Shown here piece by piece: positions 47,873 through 56,584 of a stretch of DNA of 64,000 nucleotides; positions within the stretch are counted from its first letter, which is position 1, and the number at the start of each line of letters is the position of its first letter. Made by a program: the position numbers and the translations under genes. Source of the DNA: Verminephrobacter eiseniae EF01-2 (GTDB lineage: Bacteria; Pseudomonadota; Gammaproteobacteria; Burkholderiales; Burkholderiaceae_C); contig NC_008786.1 of assembly GCF_000015565.1 (NCBI RefSeq), positions 4,452,501-4,516,500 on the forward strand, in the 5' to 3' direction. The notes under the pieces were generated by a model. It was not told where the DNA came from. It saw nothing but the letters and a program-made list of their open reading frames with translations, and searched no databases.

Positions 47873-47907
47873 AACAGTGAACCCCCGGGTTCTCGAAAGC
47901 ACACCAC

Positions 47908-49074
47908 ATGATCGAACGCAGCTTGTTCCGGCCCGAGCACCAGGCATTTGCCGACAGCTTTCGCCGCTTCATCGACAAAGAAATCAGCCCGCACCACGCA
48001 GCATGGGAAGACCAGGGCCATGTCAGCCGCGAGGTCTGGCAGCAGGCCGGCGCGAACGGCTTTTTGTGCATGAGCATGCCCGAGGAATACGGCGGCGCCG
48101 GGGCCGACCAGCTCTACGCCGTCGCGCAAATCGAAGAAATCGCCCGCGCCGGCTGCACCGGCATCGGCTTCGGGCTGCACAGCGAGATCGTCGCGCCCTA
48201 CATCCTGCGCTACGGCAGCGCAGAGCAAAAATCCAGATACCTGCCGCCAATGGCCAGCGGGGCCATGATCGGCGCCATCGCGATGAGCGAGCCGGCCGCC
48301 GGCAGCGACCTGCAAGGCATCCAGACCCAGGCCATTCAAAGCGCGGACGGCAGCCACTATCTGCTGCGCGGCAGCAAAACCTTCATCACCAACGGCTGGC
48401 ATGCCGACCTGGTGATCGTGGTGGCCAAGACCGACCCGGCCGCCGGCGCCAAGGGCATCAGCTTGCTGCTCGTCGAACGCGGCATGCCGGGCTTCGAGGC
48501 AGGCCGGCGCCTGAAAAAGGTGGGGCTGAAGGCACAGGACACCGCCGAGCTGTTCTTCGACAACGTGCGCGTGCCCGCCGGGAACCTGCTGGGCGGCCCC
48601 GCGCTGCAAGGGCGCGGCTTCATCTGCCTGATGGAGCAGTTGCCCTGGGAGCGCCTGCAGATCGCCATCACCGCCGTGGCCGCAGCCCAGGCCGCGATCG
48701 ACTCGACGGTGGACTACGTCAAACAGCGCCAGGTGTTCGGCCAGCCCGTGGCCGCGTTCCAGAACACGCGCTACACCCTGGCCGAGCTACAGACCGAGGT
48801 GCAGGTGGCGCGCGTGTTCGTCGACAAATGCTGCGAACTGCTGCTGCAACAAAAGCTCGACAGCGCCAGCGCCAGCATGGCCAAGTACTGGACCACCGAC
48901 CTGCAATGCAAGGTCATGGACGAATGCGTGCAACTGCACGGCGGCTACGGCTACATGTGGGAATACCCGATCGCCCGCGCCTACGCCGACGCGCGCGTGC
49001 AGCGCATCTATGGCGGCACCAACGAAATCATGAAAGAAGTGATCGCGCGCGCGATGGGACTTTCCGGCCGCTGA
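47908..49074 (+). CDS. Acyl-CoA dehydrogenase
   Basis: A 388-aa FAD enzyme catalysing alpha,beta-dehydrogenation of an acyl-CoA. 'AIAMSEPAAGSDLQGIQTQA' and 'SKTFITNGWHADLVIVVAKT' are FAD/substrate-binding blocks; 'QLHGGYGYMWEYPIARAYAD' and 'RIYGGTNEIMKEVIARAMG' form the C-terminal active-site region with the Glu of GGTNE. It starts 35 bases after the second binding protein and ends the Liv-2 block; it would oxidise the CoA ester made by the ligase upstream. Its stop lies at the start of a 9/18-bp tandem repeat. Confidence 0.9.
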   Translation: MIERSLFRPEHQAFADSFRRFIDKEISPHHAAWEDQGHVSREVWQQAGANGFLCMSMPEEYGGAGADQLYAVAQIEEIARAGCTGIGFGLHSEIVAPYILRYGSAEQKSRYLPPMASGAMIGAIAMSEPAAGSDLQGIQTQAIQSADGSHYLLRGSKTFITNGWHADLVIVVAKTDPAAGAKGISLLLVERGMPGFEAGRRLKKVGLKAQDTAELFFDNVRVPAGNLLGGPALQGRGFICLMEQLPWERLQIAITAVAAAQAAIDSTVDYVKQRQVFGQPVAAFQNTRYTLAELQTEVQVARVFVDKCCELLLQQKLDSASASMAKYWTTDLQCKVMDECVQLHGGYGYMWEYPIARAYADARVQRIYGGTNEIMKEVIARAMGLSGR

Positions 49075-49122
49075 CGCGGTTGACGCCGCTGACGCGGTTG
49101 ACGCCGCTGACGCGGTTGACCC
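49069..49122. repeat. Tandem 18-bp repeat (9-bp half-units) at the end of the dehydrogenase gene
   Basis: Three units of CGCTGACGCGGTTGACGC (last one ending CC), each made of two related 9-mers, with decayed half-units to about 49136. The first unit contains the dehydrogenase stop codon. Confidence 0.8.
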
Positions 49123-49447
49123 GGTTGACCCGGTGGCTGCCGGATAGGCCCCTGAGTCAGAACGCTTGCCGCCCCACCCGTGGGCACCCGGGCGCCGCGC
49201 AGCAAAACGCCTGCGCACGGCGTTCGGCGTTCGGCGTCCGGCGTCCGGCATGGTGCGCCCCCCGGATCGGTGACGACCACACCGGGCGCGGCCCCTCGGC
49301 ACCGGGCGCAGCCCCTGTGACCACGGCGACCCCTGTAGCCCTCGCGCGCGCCCATCGGCCGCAGCCCGGCTTTGCCCGATGACTTGGGTTGGGGCCCGGG
49401 CTTGCCGCGCCCGGCGCCGGAGGGCGATTTGCCGGGGCTGCGGCGGT
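49123..49447. other. Intergenic gap between Liv-2 block and the MarR gene
   Basis: 325 bases of GC-rich, low-complexity sequence including a run of GGCGT(T/C)C repeats near 49218-49248. No gene, and no terminator hairpin with T-run, was recognised between these convergent units. Confidence 0.45.
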
Positions 49448-49981
49448 TCAGATGGCGCCGCGCTGTGCGGCGGGGTAGTTGTCGAGACTGCTGCTTTCTG
49501 CTTCACCATCGAGCTTTTTCATGTTCTCCAGCAGCTTGAGCAGGTAGTGCAGTGAGTGGGCCATGTCGCCAATCGAAAAGTCAGACAAGGCCCGCTCATA
49601 GTACGAGCGAATTTTTGGCCGCGCCAATACGTTCCAGACATGGCGCCCGGACTCGGTCATCGTGACCAGCCGCGCCCGCCTATCGCGTCCATCCGGAGCA
49701 ATGGCGATGTGCCCGTCGCGCTCCATGCGACTGATCAAACCCGAGAGATTCTGGCGACTGACCAGCAGGTAGCGCGCCAGATCTCCGACACCCATTCCGG
49801 CTTCGGCATTCGGCCGCGACAAGGCGCCCAAAACCGCCCATTGCTGTGTGGTCAGGCCCTCTTCCTCCACGGCCTTCGTTCCCGTTTTATGCAACATGTT
49901 GGCACATTGATACAAACGAAAGAAGAGGCGGTTGGCCAGATCCATGCGCGTCGAATTTTCCTTATTCATAGGGTTTTCCAT
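49448..49981 (-). CDS. badR: MarR-family regulator, BadR-like
   Basis: A 177-aa winged-helix regulator. The recognition region 'LARYLLVSRQNLSGLISRME' and wing 'APDGRDRRARLVTMTESGRH' are typical of MarR. It is divergent from badH, the position of BadR in the cyclohexanecarboxylate/benzoate gene clusters of Rhodopseudomonas, where it represses and is relieved by a CoA-ester intermediate. ATG at 49981 has AAGGAA 5 bases upstream; an in-frame ATG at 50002 is also possible. The symbol rests on context plus family. Confidence 0.8.
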   Translation of the reverse strand: MENPMNKENSTRMDLANRLFFRLYQCANMLHKTGTKAVEEEGLTTQQWAVLGALSRPNAEAGMGVGDLARYLLVSRQNLSGLISRMERDGHIAIAPDGRDRRARLVTMTESGRHVWNVLARPKIRSYYERALSDFSIGDMAHSLHYLLKLLENMKKLDGEAESSSLDNYPAAQRGAI

Positions 49982-50015
49982 AGCGATTCCTTCCGGATGC
50001 ACTCTTGCATCAGTG

Positions 50016-50050
50016 TTGTCACATCAATAACATAAGTAAATATGTTTACG
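50016..50050. promoter_or_regulatory. Divergent badR-badH control region with palindromic operator candidate
   Basis: AACATA-AGTAAA-TATGTT (50029-50046), a perfect 6-bp inverted repeat, sits in an AT-rich pocket between the divergent genes. TTGTCA at 50016-50021 could be a -35 box for badH with a loosely matching -10 overlapping the palindrome. The size and location suit a MarR dimer blocking the promoter; binding is inferred. Confidence 0.45.
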
Positions 50051-50112
50051 CACATGGCCGGCAAGCGAATGGCGCTCGCGCAAGCATATCAACCAGACAT
50101 CAGGAGTAGCCC

Positions 50113-50880
50113 ATGGCGCCATTGGACGGCAAGACCATCATCGTGACAGGCGGCGGCGGCGGCATCGGCGGTGCCACCTGCCGGCGTCTGGCGCAAGATG
50201 GCGCCCAGGTGGCGGTGTTTGACATGGACCTGCAGGCCGCCCAAAAAGTGGCGCATGCCATCCAGGGCGCGGGCGGAGCCGCCGTTGCGTTCCAGTGCGA
50301 CATCACCGACCGCGCCCGGGTGGACAGCGCCGTCGCCGCCACGATCGCCCGATGGGGCCGCATCGACGTGCTGGTGAACAACGCCGGCTGGGACATATTC
50401 AAGCCCTTCACCAGGACGGTGCCCGCCGAGTGGGAGCGACTGATTGCCATCAACCTGACCGGCGCGCTGCACATGCACCATGCGGTGTTGCCCGGCATGG
50501 TGCAGCGCAGAGCCGGCCGCATCGTCAACATCGCGTCCGATGCGGCGCGTGGCGGCTCCTCCGGCGAGGCCGTCTACTCCGCCTGCAAGGGCGCTCTGGT
50601 GGCACTGTCCAAGACCCTGGCCCGCGAACATGCCCGCCAAGGCATCACGGTCAACGTGGTCTGCCCCGGCCCGACCGACACCGCCCTGCTGACGGGCATG
50701 GCCGAAGGCGCCCGCGACCCGGCCAAGCTCATCGAGGCTTTCAAAAGCGCCATTCCGCTCGGACGCCTGGGTCGGCCCGAAGACCTGGCCGGCGCCATTG
50801 CCTTTTTTGCCAGCGACGACGCCAGCTTCATCACGGGCCAGGTCCTCAGCGTCTCCGGCGGCCTGACCATGCACGGCTGA
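50113..50880 (+). CDS. badH: 2-hydroxycyclohexanecarboxyl-CoA dehydrogenase, BadH-like SDR
   Basis: A 255-aa short-chain dehydrogenase oxidising 2-hydroxycyclohexanecarboxyl-CoA to the 2-keto form. NAD site 'VTGGGGGIGGATCRRLAQDG', 'VNNAGWDIFKPF', catalytic Ser in 'IVNIASDAARGG' and 'YSACKG' (Tyr-xxx-Lys) are all intact. AGGAG precedes the start. The specific assignment comes from the adjacent BadI, AliA, AliB and BadR homologues; on its own it would be a generic SDR. Confidence 0.85.
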   Translation: MAPLDGKTIIVTGGGGGIGGATCRRLAQDGAQVAVFDMDLQAAQKVAHAIQGAGGAAVAFQCDITDRARVDSAVAATIARWGRIDVLVNNAGWDIFKPFTRTVPAEWERLIAINLTGALHMHHAVLPGMVQRRAGRIVNIASDAARGGSSGEAVYSACKGALVALSKTLAREHARQGITVNVVCPGPTDTALLTGMAEGARDPAKLIEAFKSAIPLGRLGRPEDLAGAIAFFASDDASFITGQVLSVSGGLTMHG

Positions 50881-50922
50881 ACCCCGCCCGCTCAAGGCAA
50901 GCATTCACCCCAAGGGAGCACC

Positions 50923-51705
50923 ATGGATTTCGAAGACATCCTGTACGCAGTGCGCAACGGCGTGGCCTGGATCACGATCAACCGGCCCGACAAGATGAAT
51001 GCCTTTCGCGGCCAGACCTGCGACGAGCTCATCGCGGCGCTGAACAAGGCCGGCTACGACCGCGAAGTGGGCGCCATCGTGCTCGCCGGCGCCGGCGACC
51101 GGGCCTTCTGCACCGGTGGCGACCAGTCGGCCCACAGCGGCAACTACGACGGGCGCGGCACCATCGGTCTGCCGATGGAAGAACTGCACAGCGCCATCCG
51201 CGACGTGCCCAAGCCCGTGATCGCCCGCGTGCAGGGCTATGCGATCGGCGGCGGCAACGTGCTGGCCACCATCTGCGACCTGACCATCTGCTCGGACAAG
51301 GCGCAGTTCGGCCAGGTGGGCCCGAAAATGGGCTCGGTGGACCCCGGCTACGGCACCGCCTTCCTGGCCCGCGTGGTGGGCGAGAAGAAAGCCCGCGAAA
51401 TCTGGTACCTGAACCGCCGCTACGGCGGTGCCGAGGCCGTCGCCATGGGTCTGGCCAACTTCTGCTTTCCGCACGCCGAGCTCGACGCCGAAGTGCAAAA
51501 GATCGGCGAGGAGTTGTGCGAGCGCAGCCCGACGGCGCTGGCCATCGCCAAGCGCAGTTTCAATGCCGACACCGCCCACCAGGCCGGCATCGCCGGCCTG
51601 GGCATGTACGCGCTCAAGCTGTACTACGACACGCAAGAATCGCGCGAAGGCGCCAACGCGCTCAGGGAAAAGCGCAAGCCCGAATTCCGCAAGTACGCCA
51701 AGTAA
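50923..51705 (+). CDS. badI: 2-ketocyclohexanecarboxyl-CoA hydrolase, BadI-like
   Basis: A 260-aa crotonase-fold enzyme that hydrolytically opens the ring of 2-ketocyclohexanecarboxyl-CoA to pimelyl-CoA. The sequence closely follows the Rhodopseudomonas BadI as I remember it: 'VAWITINRPDKMNAFRGQTC', 'GDRAFCTGGDQSAHSGNYDG', 'QVGPKMGSVDPGYGTAFLAR' and 'LYYDTQESREGANALREKRK'. It is also related to MenB (naphthoyl-CoA synthase), but the genes around it point to BadI. AAGGGAG lies upstream of the start. Confidence 0.88.
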   Translation: MDFEDILYAVRNGVAWITINRPDKMNAFRGQTCDELIAALNKAGYDREVGAIVLAGAGDRAFCTGGDQSAHSGNYDGRGTIGLPMEELHSAIRDVPKPVIARVQGYAIGGGNVLATICDLTICSDKAQFGQVGPKMGSVDPGYGTAFLARVVGEKKAREIWYLNRRYGGAEAVAMGLANFCFPHAELDAEVQKIGEELCERSPTALAIAKRSFNADTAHQAGIAGLGMYALKLYYDTQESREGANALREKRKPEFRKYAK

Positions 51706-51732
51706 GCCGCGCAGCGACATTGGAAAAAAACG

Positions 51733-52890
51733 ATGCCTCCGAACCCCTATGTCGACGAAGACTTGCAGGCGCTGGCCGAGCACGCCCGGCGCTTTGCACG
51801 CGGCCGGGTCGCCCCCGGTTTTCTGGAGCGCGACCAGCATCGCGTGCTCGATCGCGCGCTGCTGCGGGAAATGGGCGCGCTCGGGTTCATCTGCCCGGAG
51901 TTGCCGGAACGACTGGGTGGCCAGGGGCTGGGTTGCCTGGCGGCGGGGGTGATCCACGAGGAGATCGCGCGCGCCGACCTGAGTTTTTCCTACCTGAACC
52001 TGCTGGCCTCCCTGAACGGGCAAATCCTGTCCCGGTACGGTGCGCCCGAGGTGGCCACGCCCTGGTTGCACAAACTGGCCAGGGGTGAGGCCATCTGCGC
52101 GATTGCCTTGACCGAACCGCACGCCGGCTCGGACGCCGCCCGGTTGCGTCTGCGCATCGACCGCGATGGCGACTGCTACGTCGTCGATGGCGAAAAGACC
52201 TCCATCTCGGCCGCCGACCAGGCCGACATCGCCGTGGTGTTCGGCCGCACGGGCACGCCCGGGTCGGCCGCCCACGGCGTGACCGCGCTGCTGGTGCCGA
52301 TGAACACCCCCGGCATCACGACCCGCCGCTTCGATTGCCATGGACAGCGCGCCATTGGCCGCGGATCCATTTTTTTCGAGAACGTGCGCATTCCGCTGAA
52401 TCACCGTCTGGGTGACGAGAACGAGGGCTTCGTTCAGGTCATGCAGGGCTTTGACTTTTCGCGCTCGCTGATTGGCCTGCAATGCCTGTCCGTCGCGCGC
52501 GCGGCGCTCGAAGAGACCTGGCAGTACATCACCGGGCGCCAGGCGTTCGGTCAGCCGCTGTCGGCATTCCAGGGCGTGACGCACCCGCTGGCCCGGTACG
52601 ACACCGAGGTCGAGGGCGCGCGCCTGTTGTGCCTGCAGGGCCTGTGGCTCAAGGACCAGGGCCTGCCGCACACCGCCGAGGCCGGCATGGCCAAGTGGTG
52701 GGGCCCCAAACTGGCCTACGACGCGATTCACCAATGCCTGCTGTGCCATGGGCATGGCGGCTACGACCGGGGGCGGATGGAGCAGCGCCTGCGCGACGTG
52801 CTGGGCTTCCAGATCGGCGACGGCACCGCCCAGATCATGAAAACCATCATTGCCCGCACACGCGCCGGCCGCCAGTTCGTGCCCGCCTGA
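51733..52890 (+). CDS. aliB: Cyclohexanecarboxyl-CoA dehydrogenase, AliB-like
   Basis: A 385-aa acyl-CoA dehydrogenase predicted to form cyclohex-1-ene-1-carboxyl-CoA. FAD/substrate blocks 'AIALTEPHAGSDAARLRLRI' and 'DGEKTSISAADQADIAVVFG' are clear. At the C-terminal position where most family members have Glu in an EGT motif, this protein has 'QIGDGTAQIMKTIIAR', i.e. Asp, which I associate with alicyclic CoA dehydrogenases. Genes upstream (badI, 27 bases) and downstream (aliA, 34 bases) are tightly spaced. Confidence 0.82.
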   Translation: MPPNPYVDEDLQALAEHARRFARGRVAPGFLERDQHRVLDRALLREMGALGFICPELPERLGGQGLGCLAAGVIHEEIARADLSFSYLNLLASLNGQILSRYGAPEVATPWLHKLARGEAICAIALTEPHAGSDAARLRLRIDRDGDCYVVDGEKTSISAADQADIAVVFGRTGTPGSAAHGVTALLVPMNTPGITTRRFDCHGQRAIGRGSIFFENVRIPLNHRLGDENEGFVQVMQGFDFSRSLIGLQCLSVARAALEETWQYITGRQAFGQPLSAFQGVTHPLARYDTEVEGARLLCLQGLWLKDQGLPHTAEAGMAKWWGPKLAYDAIHQCLLCHGHGGYDRGRMEQRLRDVLGFQIGDGTAQIMKTIIARTRAGRQFVPA

Positions 52891-52924
52891 AACGCATACG
52901 GCAAAAAACGAGGAGACAAGGGCC

Positions 52925-54577
52925 ATGGAATTCGACGCCGTACTGATTGCCCCCCGCCGTGCCGCCAGCGTGGCGCAGGGCCTGTGGCACGACAAAACCA
53001 TCAACACCGAACTCGACGCCTGTGTCGCCCACTGCCCGGACAAACTGGCCCTGACCGCCGTGCAGGCGCACAGTGGCGCCGTCGAGCGCATGACCTACCG
53101 CGAACTGGCCGCCATGGCGGACCGCGTAGCGGTCGGCCTGACCCGCCTGGGCGTGCGCCGCAACGACACGGTGGCCTGCCAGTTGCCCAACTGGTGGCAG
53201 TTCACTGTCACTTATCTGGCGTGTTCGCGCATTGGCGCCGTCATGAACCCGCTGATGCACATCTTGCGCGAGCACGAACTGTCATTCATGCTCAAACATG
53301 GCCAGGCCAGGGTCGTGATCGTGCCCAAGATGTTTCGCGGGTTCGACTTCGAAGCCATGGTCGCCGCCTTGCGGCCCGCGCTGCCCGACCTGCAGCATGT
53401 GGTCGTGGTCGGCGGCGCCGGCGACAACAGTTTCGAGAAACTGCTCAGCGCACCGGCCTGGGAAGCGGCGCAGGACGCGCTCGGCATCCTGACCCGGCAC
53501 CGCCCCGGCCCCGATGACGTGACACAGCTGATCTACACCTCGGGCACGACCGGCGAGCCCAAGGGCGTGATGCACACGGCCAACACCCTCATGGCCAACA
53601 TCATCCCCTACGCCCGGCGCCTGAAACTCGGTGCCGGCGATGTGGTGCTGATGGCCTCGCCGATGGCGCACCAGACCGGCTTCATGTACGGGCTGATGAT
53701 GCCCATCCTGCTGCGCCAGAGCGTGGTGCTGCTCGACATCTGGGAGCCGCTGCGCGCCATCGACCTGATCCGCAGCGAGGCGGTGGGCTTCACCATGGCG
53801 TCCACACCCTTCCTCACCGATCTGGCCAGGAATGTGCAGGAATCGGGCAAGACGGTCCCGACGCTCAAGATCTTCCTGTGCGCCGGCGCCCCGATCCCTG
53901 GCCCCTTGGTGGAACAAGCGCGGCGCGTGCTGGGCAGCAAGATCGTGTCGGCCTGGGGCATGACGGAAAACGGCGCGGTCACCACGATCGGGCTCGACGA
54001 CGAGGACGAGCGCGCCATCAACACCGACGGCTGCCCGCTGCCTGGCGTGGAACTGAAGGTGGTCGATACCGACGGCAGCCCCCTGCCGGCGGGCCAGGCC
54101 GGCAAACTCTACGTGCGCTCCTGCTCGAACTTTGGCGGTTACCTCGGGCGCCCCCACCTGAACGGCACCGATGCCGAGGGCTGGTTCGACACCGGCGACC
54201 TGGCGCGCATCGATGAACGGGGCTATGTGCGCATCACCGGCCGCAGCAAGGACGTGATCATCCGCGGCGGCGAGAACATCCCGGTGGTCGAGATCGAATC
54301 CCTGTTGTACCGCCACCCTGCGATTGCCCTGGCGGCCATCGTCGCCTACCCGGATGAACGCCTGGGCGAGCGCGCCTGCGCGGTCGTGGTGCCCAAGGCC
54401 GGCCAGACCGTGGACCTGCCCGCCATCGTGGAATTCCTGCGCTCGCAAAAGGTCGCGGCCCAGTACATCCCCGAACGTCTCGTGGTGCGCGAATCGATTC
54501 CGTCCACGCCGTCCGGAAAGATGCAGAAATTCAAGCTGCGCGAGATGTTGCGCGAAGAACTGCACGGGGGCCCATGA
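52925..54577 (+). CDS. aliA: Cyclohexanecarboxylate-CoA ligase, AliA-like
   Basis: A 550-aa AMP-forming ligase that activates the imported acid. P-loop 'LIYTSGTTGEPKGVMHTANT', 'WGMTENGAVTTIGLDDEDER', 'GWFDTGDLARIDERGYVRIT' and C-terminal 'GRSKDVIIRGGENIPVVEIE' with 'TPSGKMQKFKLREML' (catalytic Lys) are present. ATG at 52925 is preceded by GAGGAGACAAGG. Cyclohexanecarboxylate as substrate is inferred from neighbours; close relatives act on short or cyclic acids. Confidence 0.85.
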   Translation: MEFDAVLIAPRRAASVAQGLWHDKTINTELDACVAHCPDKLALTAVQAHSGAVERMTYRELAAMADRVAVGLTRLGVRRNDTVACQLPNWWQFTVTYLACSRIGAVMNPLMHILREHELSFMLKHGQARVVIVPKMFRGFDFEAMVAALRPALPDLQHVVVVGGAGDNSFEKLLSAPAWEAAQDALGILTRHRPGPDDVTQLIYTSGTTGEPKGVMHTANTLMANIIPYARRLKLGAGDVVLMASPMAHQTGFMYGLMMPILLRQSVVLLDIWEPLRAIDLIRSEAVGFTMASTPFLTDLARNVQESGKTVPTLKIFLCAGAPIPGPLVEQARRVLGSKIVSAWGMTENGAVTTIGLDDEDERAINTDGCPLPGVELKVVDTDGSPLPAGQAGKLYVRSCSNFGGYLGRPHLNGTDAEGWFDTGDLARIDERGYVRITGRSKDVIIRGGENIPVVEIESLLYRHPAIALAAIVAYPDERLGERACAVVVPKAGQTVDLPAIVEFLRSQKVAAQYIPERLVVRESIPSTPSGKMQKFKLREMLREELHGGP

Positions 54578-54739
54578 GGTGGACGACAAGGCCATGCCGG
54601 CACGCCCTGGCGCCCGCAGAACCCGATGGGGGGATGGGTGGGGGACTGCTTGCCTGGGCGCGGAGATGGCCAGGAACCCCGGCAGCGGCTCCCTTCGCCG
54701 CCGTGCCGGAACGGACGGCGGCACGCTGAAAGCCTTGCC

Positions 54740-55591
54740 ATGCTGAGCATCCATCTGTTCAACGGCCTGGTGTACGGCGCGCTGCTGATCGTCATGAGTT
54801 CGGGGCTGGCGCTGATCTACGGCCTGCGCCGCGTGGTCAACTTTGCGCATGGTGCGCTCTACATGCTGGGCGCCTACATCGGCTACTCCGTGGCGCTGCG
54901 CAGCAATTTCTGGCTGGCGCTGCTGGCCGCGCCGGCCGCCATGGCCGTGGTCGGCCTGCTGCTGGACCGCTATGGCTTGCGCCTGCTGCAAGACCGCGAA
55001 CCGCTGACTGTGATGCTGGTCACCTTCGGGTTGCTGCTGATTCTGGAAGACCTGGTGGCATTCATCTGGGGCAAGGGCAACCACTCCCTGTTCACACCGG
55101 ATTTGCTCGACTTCCCGGTCCATCTTCTGGGCCACGAGGTACCCGCCTACCGCATGGGCGTGATCGCCGTGGGGGCCCTCGTCGCCGTCGGCCTGACGCT
55201 GTGGCTGCGCCTGTCGAAGATCGGCCTGTATGTGCGCGCGGCGAGCACGGACCCGGTCACGAGCGCCATGCAAGGCGTCGACACCGACCTCATCAGCGCC
55301 GTCGTCGTGGGCCTGGGCAGCGCGCTGGCGGGCCTGGCGGGTGTGGTGGCGGCACCGTTCCTGTCCCTGTCGCCGCACATGAGTTCGGACGTGCTGATCG
55401 ACTCCTTCGTGGTGGTGGTCATTGGCGGACTGGGCTCGCTGGCCGGTGCCTTTGCCGCCGCCCTGCTGCTGGGGATGGTGCAGGCCATCGGCGCGGTGTA
55501 CATGCCCGGGGTCTCGGTGCTGCTGCCCTTCATCTTCATGATCGCCATCCTGATCTGCAAGCCCTCCGGGCTGGCCGGCAGCCGAACCTGA
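54740..55591 (+). CDS. livH: Liv system 3: permease LivH-type
   Basis: A 283-aa inner-membrane permease with motifs 'SSGLALIYGLRRVVNFAHGA' and 'SFVVVVIGGLGSLAGAFAAA'. ATG at 54740 is chosen since the frame upstream is not family-like. It follows aliA by 162 bases on the same strand and opens a contiguous H-M-G-F-K transporter set, probably the uptake system for the acid degraded by the upstream genes. Confidence 0.92.
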   Translation: MLSIHLFNGLVYGALLIVMSSGLALIYGLRRVVNFAHGALYMLGAYIGYSVALRSNFWLALLAAPAAMAVVGLLLDRYGLRLLQDREPLTVMLVTFGLLLILEDLVAFIWGKGNHSLFTPDLLDFPVHLLGHEVPAYRMGVIAVGALVAVGLTLWLRLSKIGLYVRAASTDPVTSAMQGVDTDLISAVVVGLGSALAGLAGVVAAPFLSLSPHMSSDVLIDSFVVVVIGGLGSLAGAFAAALLLGMVQAIGAVYMPGVSVLLPFIFMIAILICKPSGLAGSRT

Positions 55592-55606
55592 GCGCAGGAG
55601 CTTCGC

Positions 55607-56584
55607 ATGACACTTGCCCGCATCGGTGTGCTTTCGCTGCTCGCCTTGGCGCTGGGCGCCGGCATCGCCGGACTCGCCGGTTCCGGCAGTCTGCTGGGAG
55701 TGCTGACGCAGGCCGTCATCTACGCCATCTTTGCCCTGGGCGTTGGCGTGCTGCTGCGGCAAAGCGGCCTGGTGAGCTTCGGCCATGCCCTGTTCTTCGG
55801 CGCGGCCGGCTACGGCATGGGCGTCGTGCTGGCGCTCGATTGGATGCCGGCGGAGGCGGCCATTCCCGTGGTTCTGTTGGCCATCGGCGTGCTGGCCTTC
55901 CTGATCGGGCTGGTCATCGTCCGCGTGCCCGGCATTGCCTTTGGCATGTTGACACTGGCCATCGGGCAAATGGCCTATCTGCTGGCCTTTCGCGCCCGCG
56001 GCCTGACCGGCGGCGCGGACGGCATGGGCATCCACTGGCCGGCAACCCTGTTCGGGTATTCACAGTCCGCGCTGCTCAAGCCCGCCACGGTGTTCCTGAT
56101 CGCGTGGGTATCGATGGTGCTGACGACGGTGCTGCTGCTGTTCATCCTGAGAACGCGCTTTGGCGCCATTACCGAGGCGATCCGCGACAACGAGGAGCGC
56201 GCCCGCTTCATCGGCATCGGCACCACGGCACCCCGTGCGGCGGTCTATGCGCTGTCGGCCGTGGTCGCCGGCATTGCCGGCATTCTGTCCTCGCTCAATA
56301 CCGGGTTTGTCTCGCCGGAGAACCTGCACTGGAGCGTCTCGGCCATCACGCTGCTGATGGTGATCGTCGGCGGCTTCGAGAAGCTCGCCGGCCCCATCAT
56401 CGGCGCCATTGTCTACGTCATGTTCAAGGACCTGCTGGGCGGCTACGCCACCCACTCGATGGCCCTCTTTGGCGCCGCGCTGATTGCCGTCATCGTGTTC
56501 TCGCCGCACGGCATCGCCGGCGCGCTGGAGCGTCTGTACATTCGCTTGCGCCATGGCCCCGGCGTCCGCAGGGAATCGGTATGA
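55607..56584 (+). CDS. livM: Liv system 3: permease LivM-type
   Basis: A 325-aa permease. 'GVGVLLRQSGLVSFGHALFF' and 'TEAIRDNEERARFIGIGTTA' are the LivM landmarks. GCAGGAG precedes the start. It overlaps the ATPase gene by 4 bases (ATGA). Confidence 0.92.
   Translation: MTLARIGVLSLLALALGAGIAGLAGSGSLLGVLTQAVIYAIFALGVGVLLRQSGLVSFGHALFFGAAGYGMGVVLALDWMPAEAAIPVVLLAIGVLAFLIGLVIVRVPGIAFGMLTLAIGQMAYLLAFRARGLTGGADGMGIHWPATLFGYSQSALLKPATVFLIAWVSMVLTTVLLLFILRTRFGAITEAIRDNEERARFIGIGTTAPRAAVYALSAVVAGIAGILSSLNTGFVSPENLHWSVSAITLLMVIVGGFEKLAGPIIGAIVYVMFKDLLGGYATHSMALFGAALIAVIVFSPHGIAGALERLYIRLRHGPGVRRESV

Noticed and set aside
50923..51705. MenB (naphthoyl-CoA synthase) as identity of the ring hydrolase
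   Set aside because: Sequence blocks are shared, but the genes around it are badR, badH, aliA and aliB and there are no menaquinone genes; BadI is the better call.
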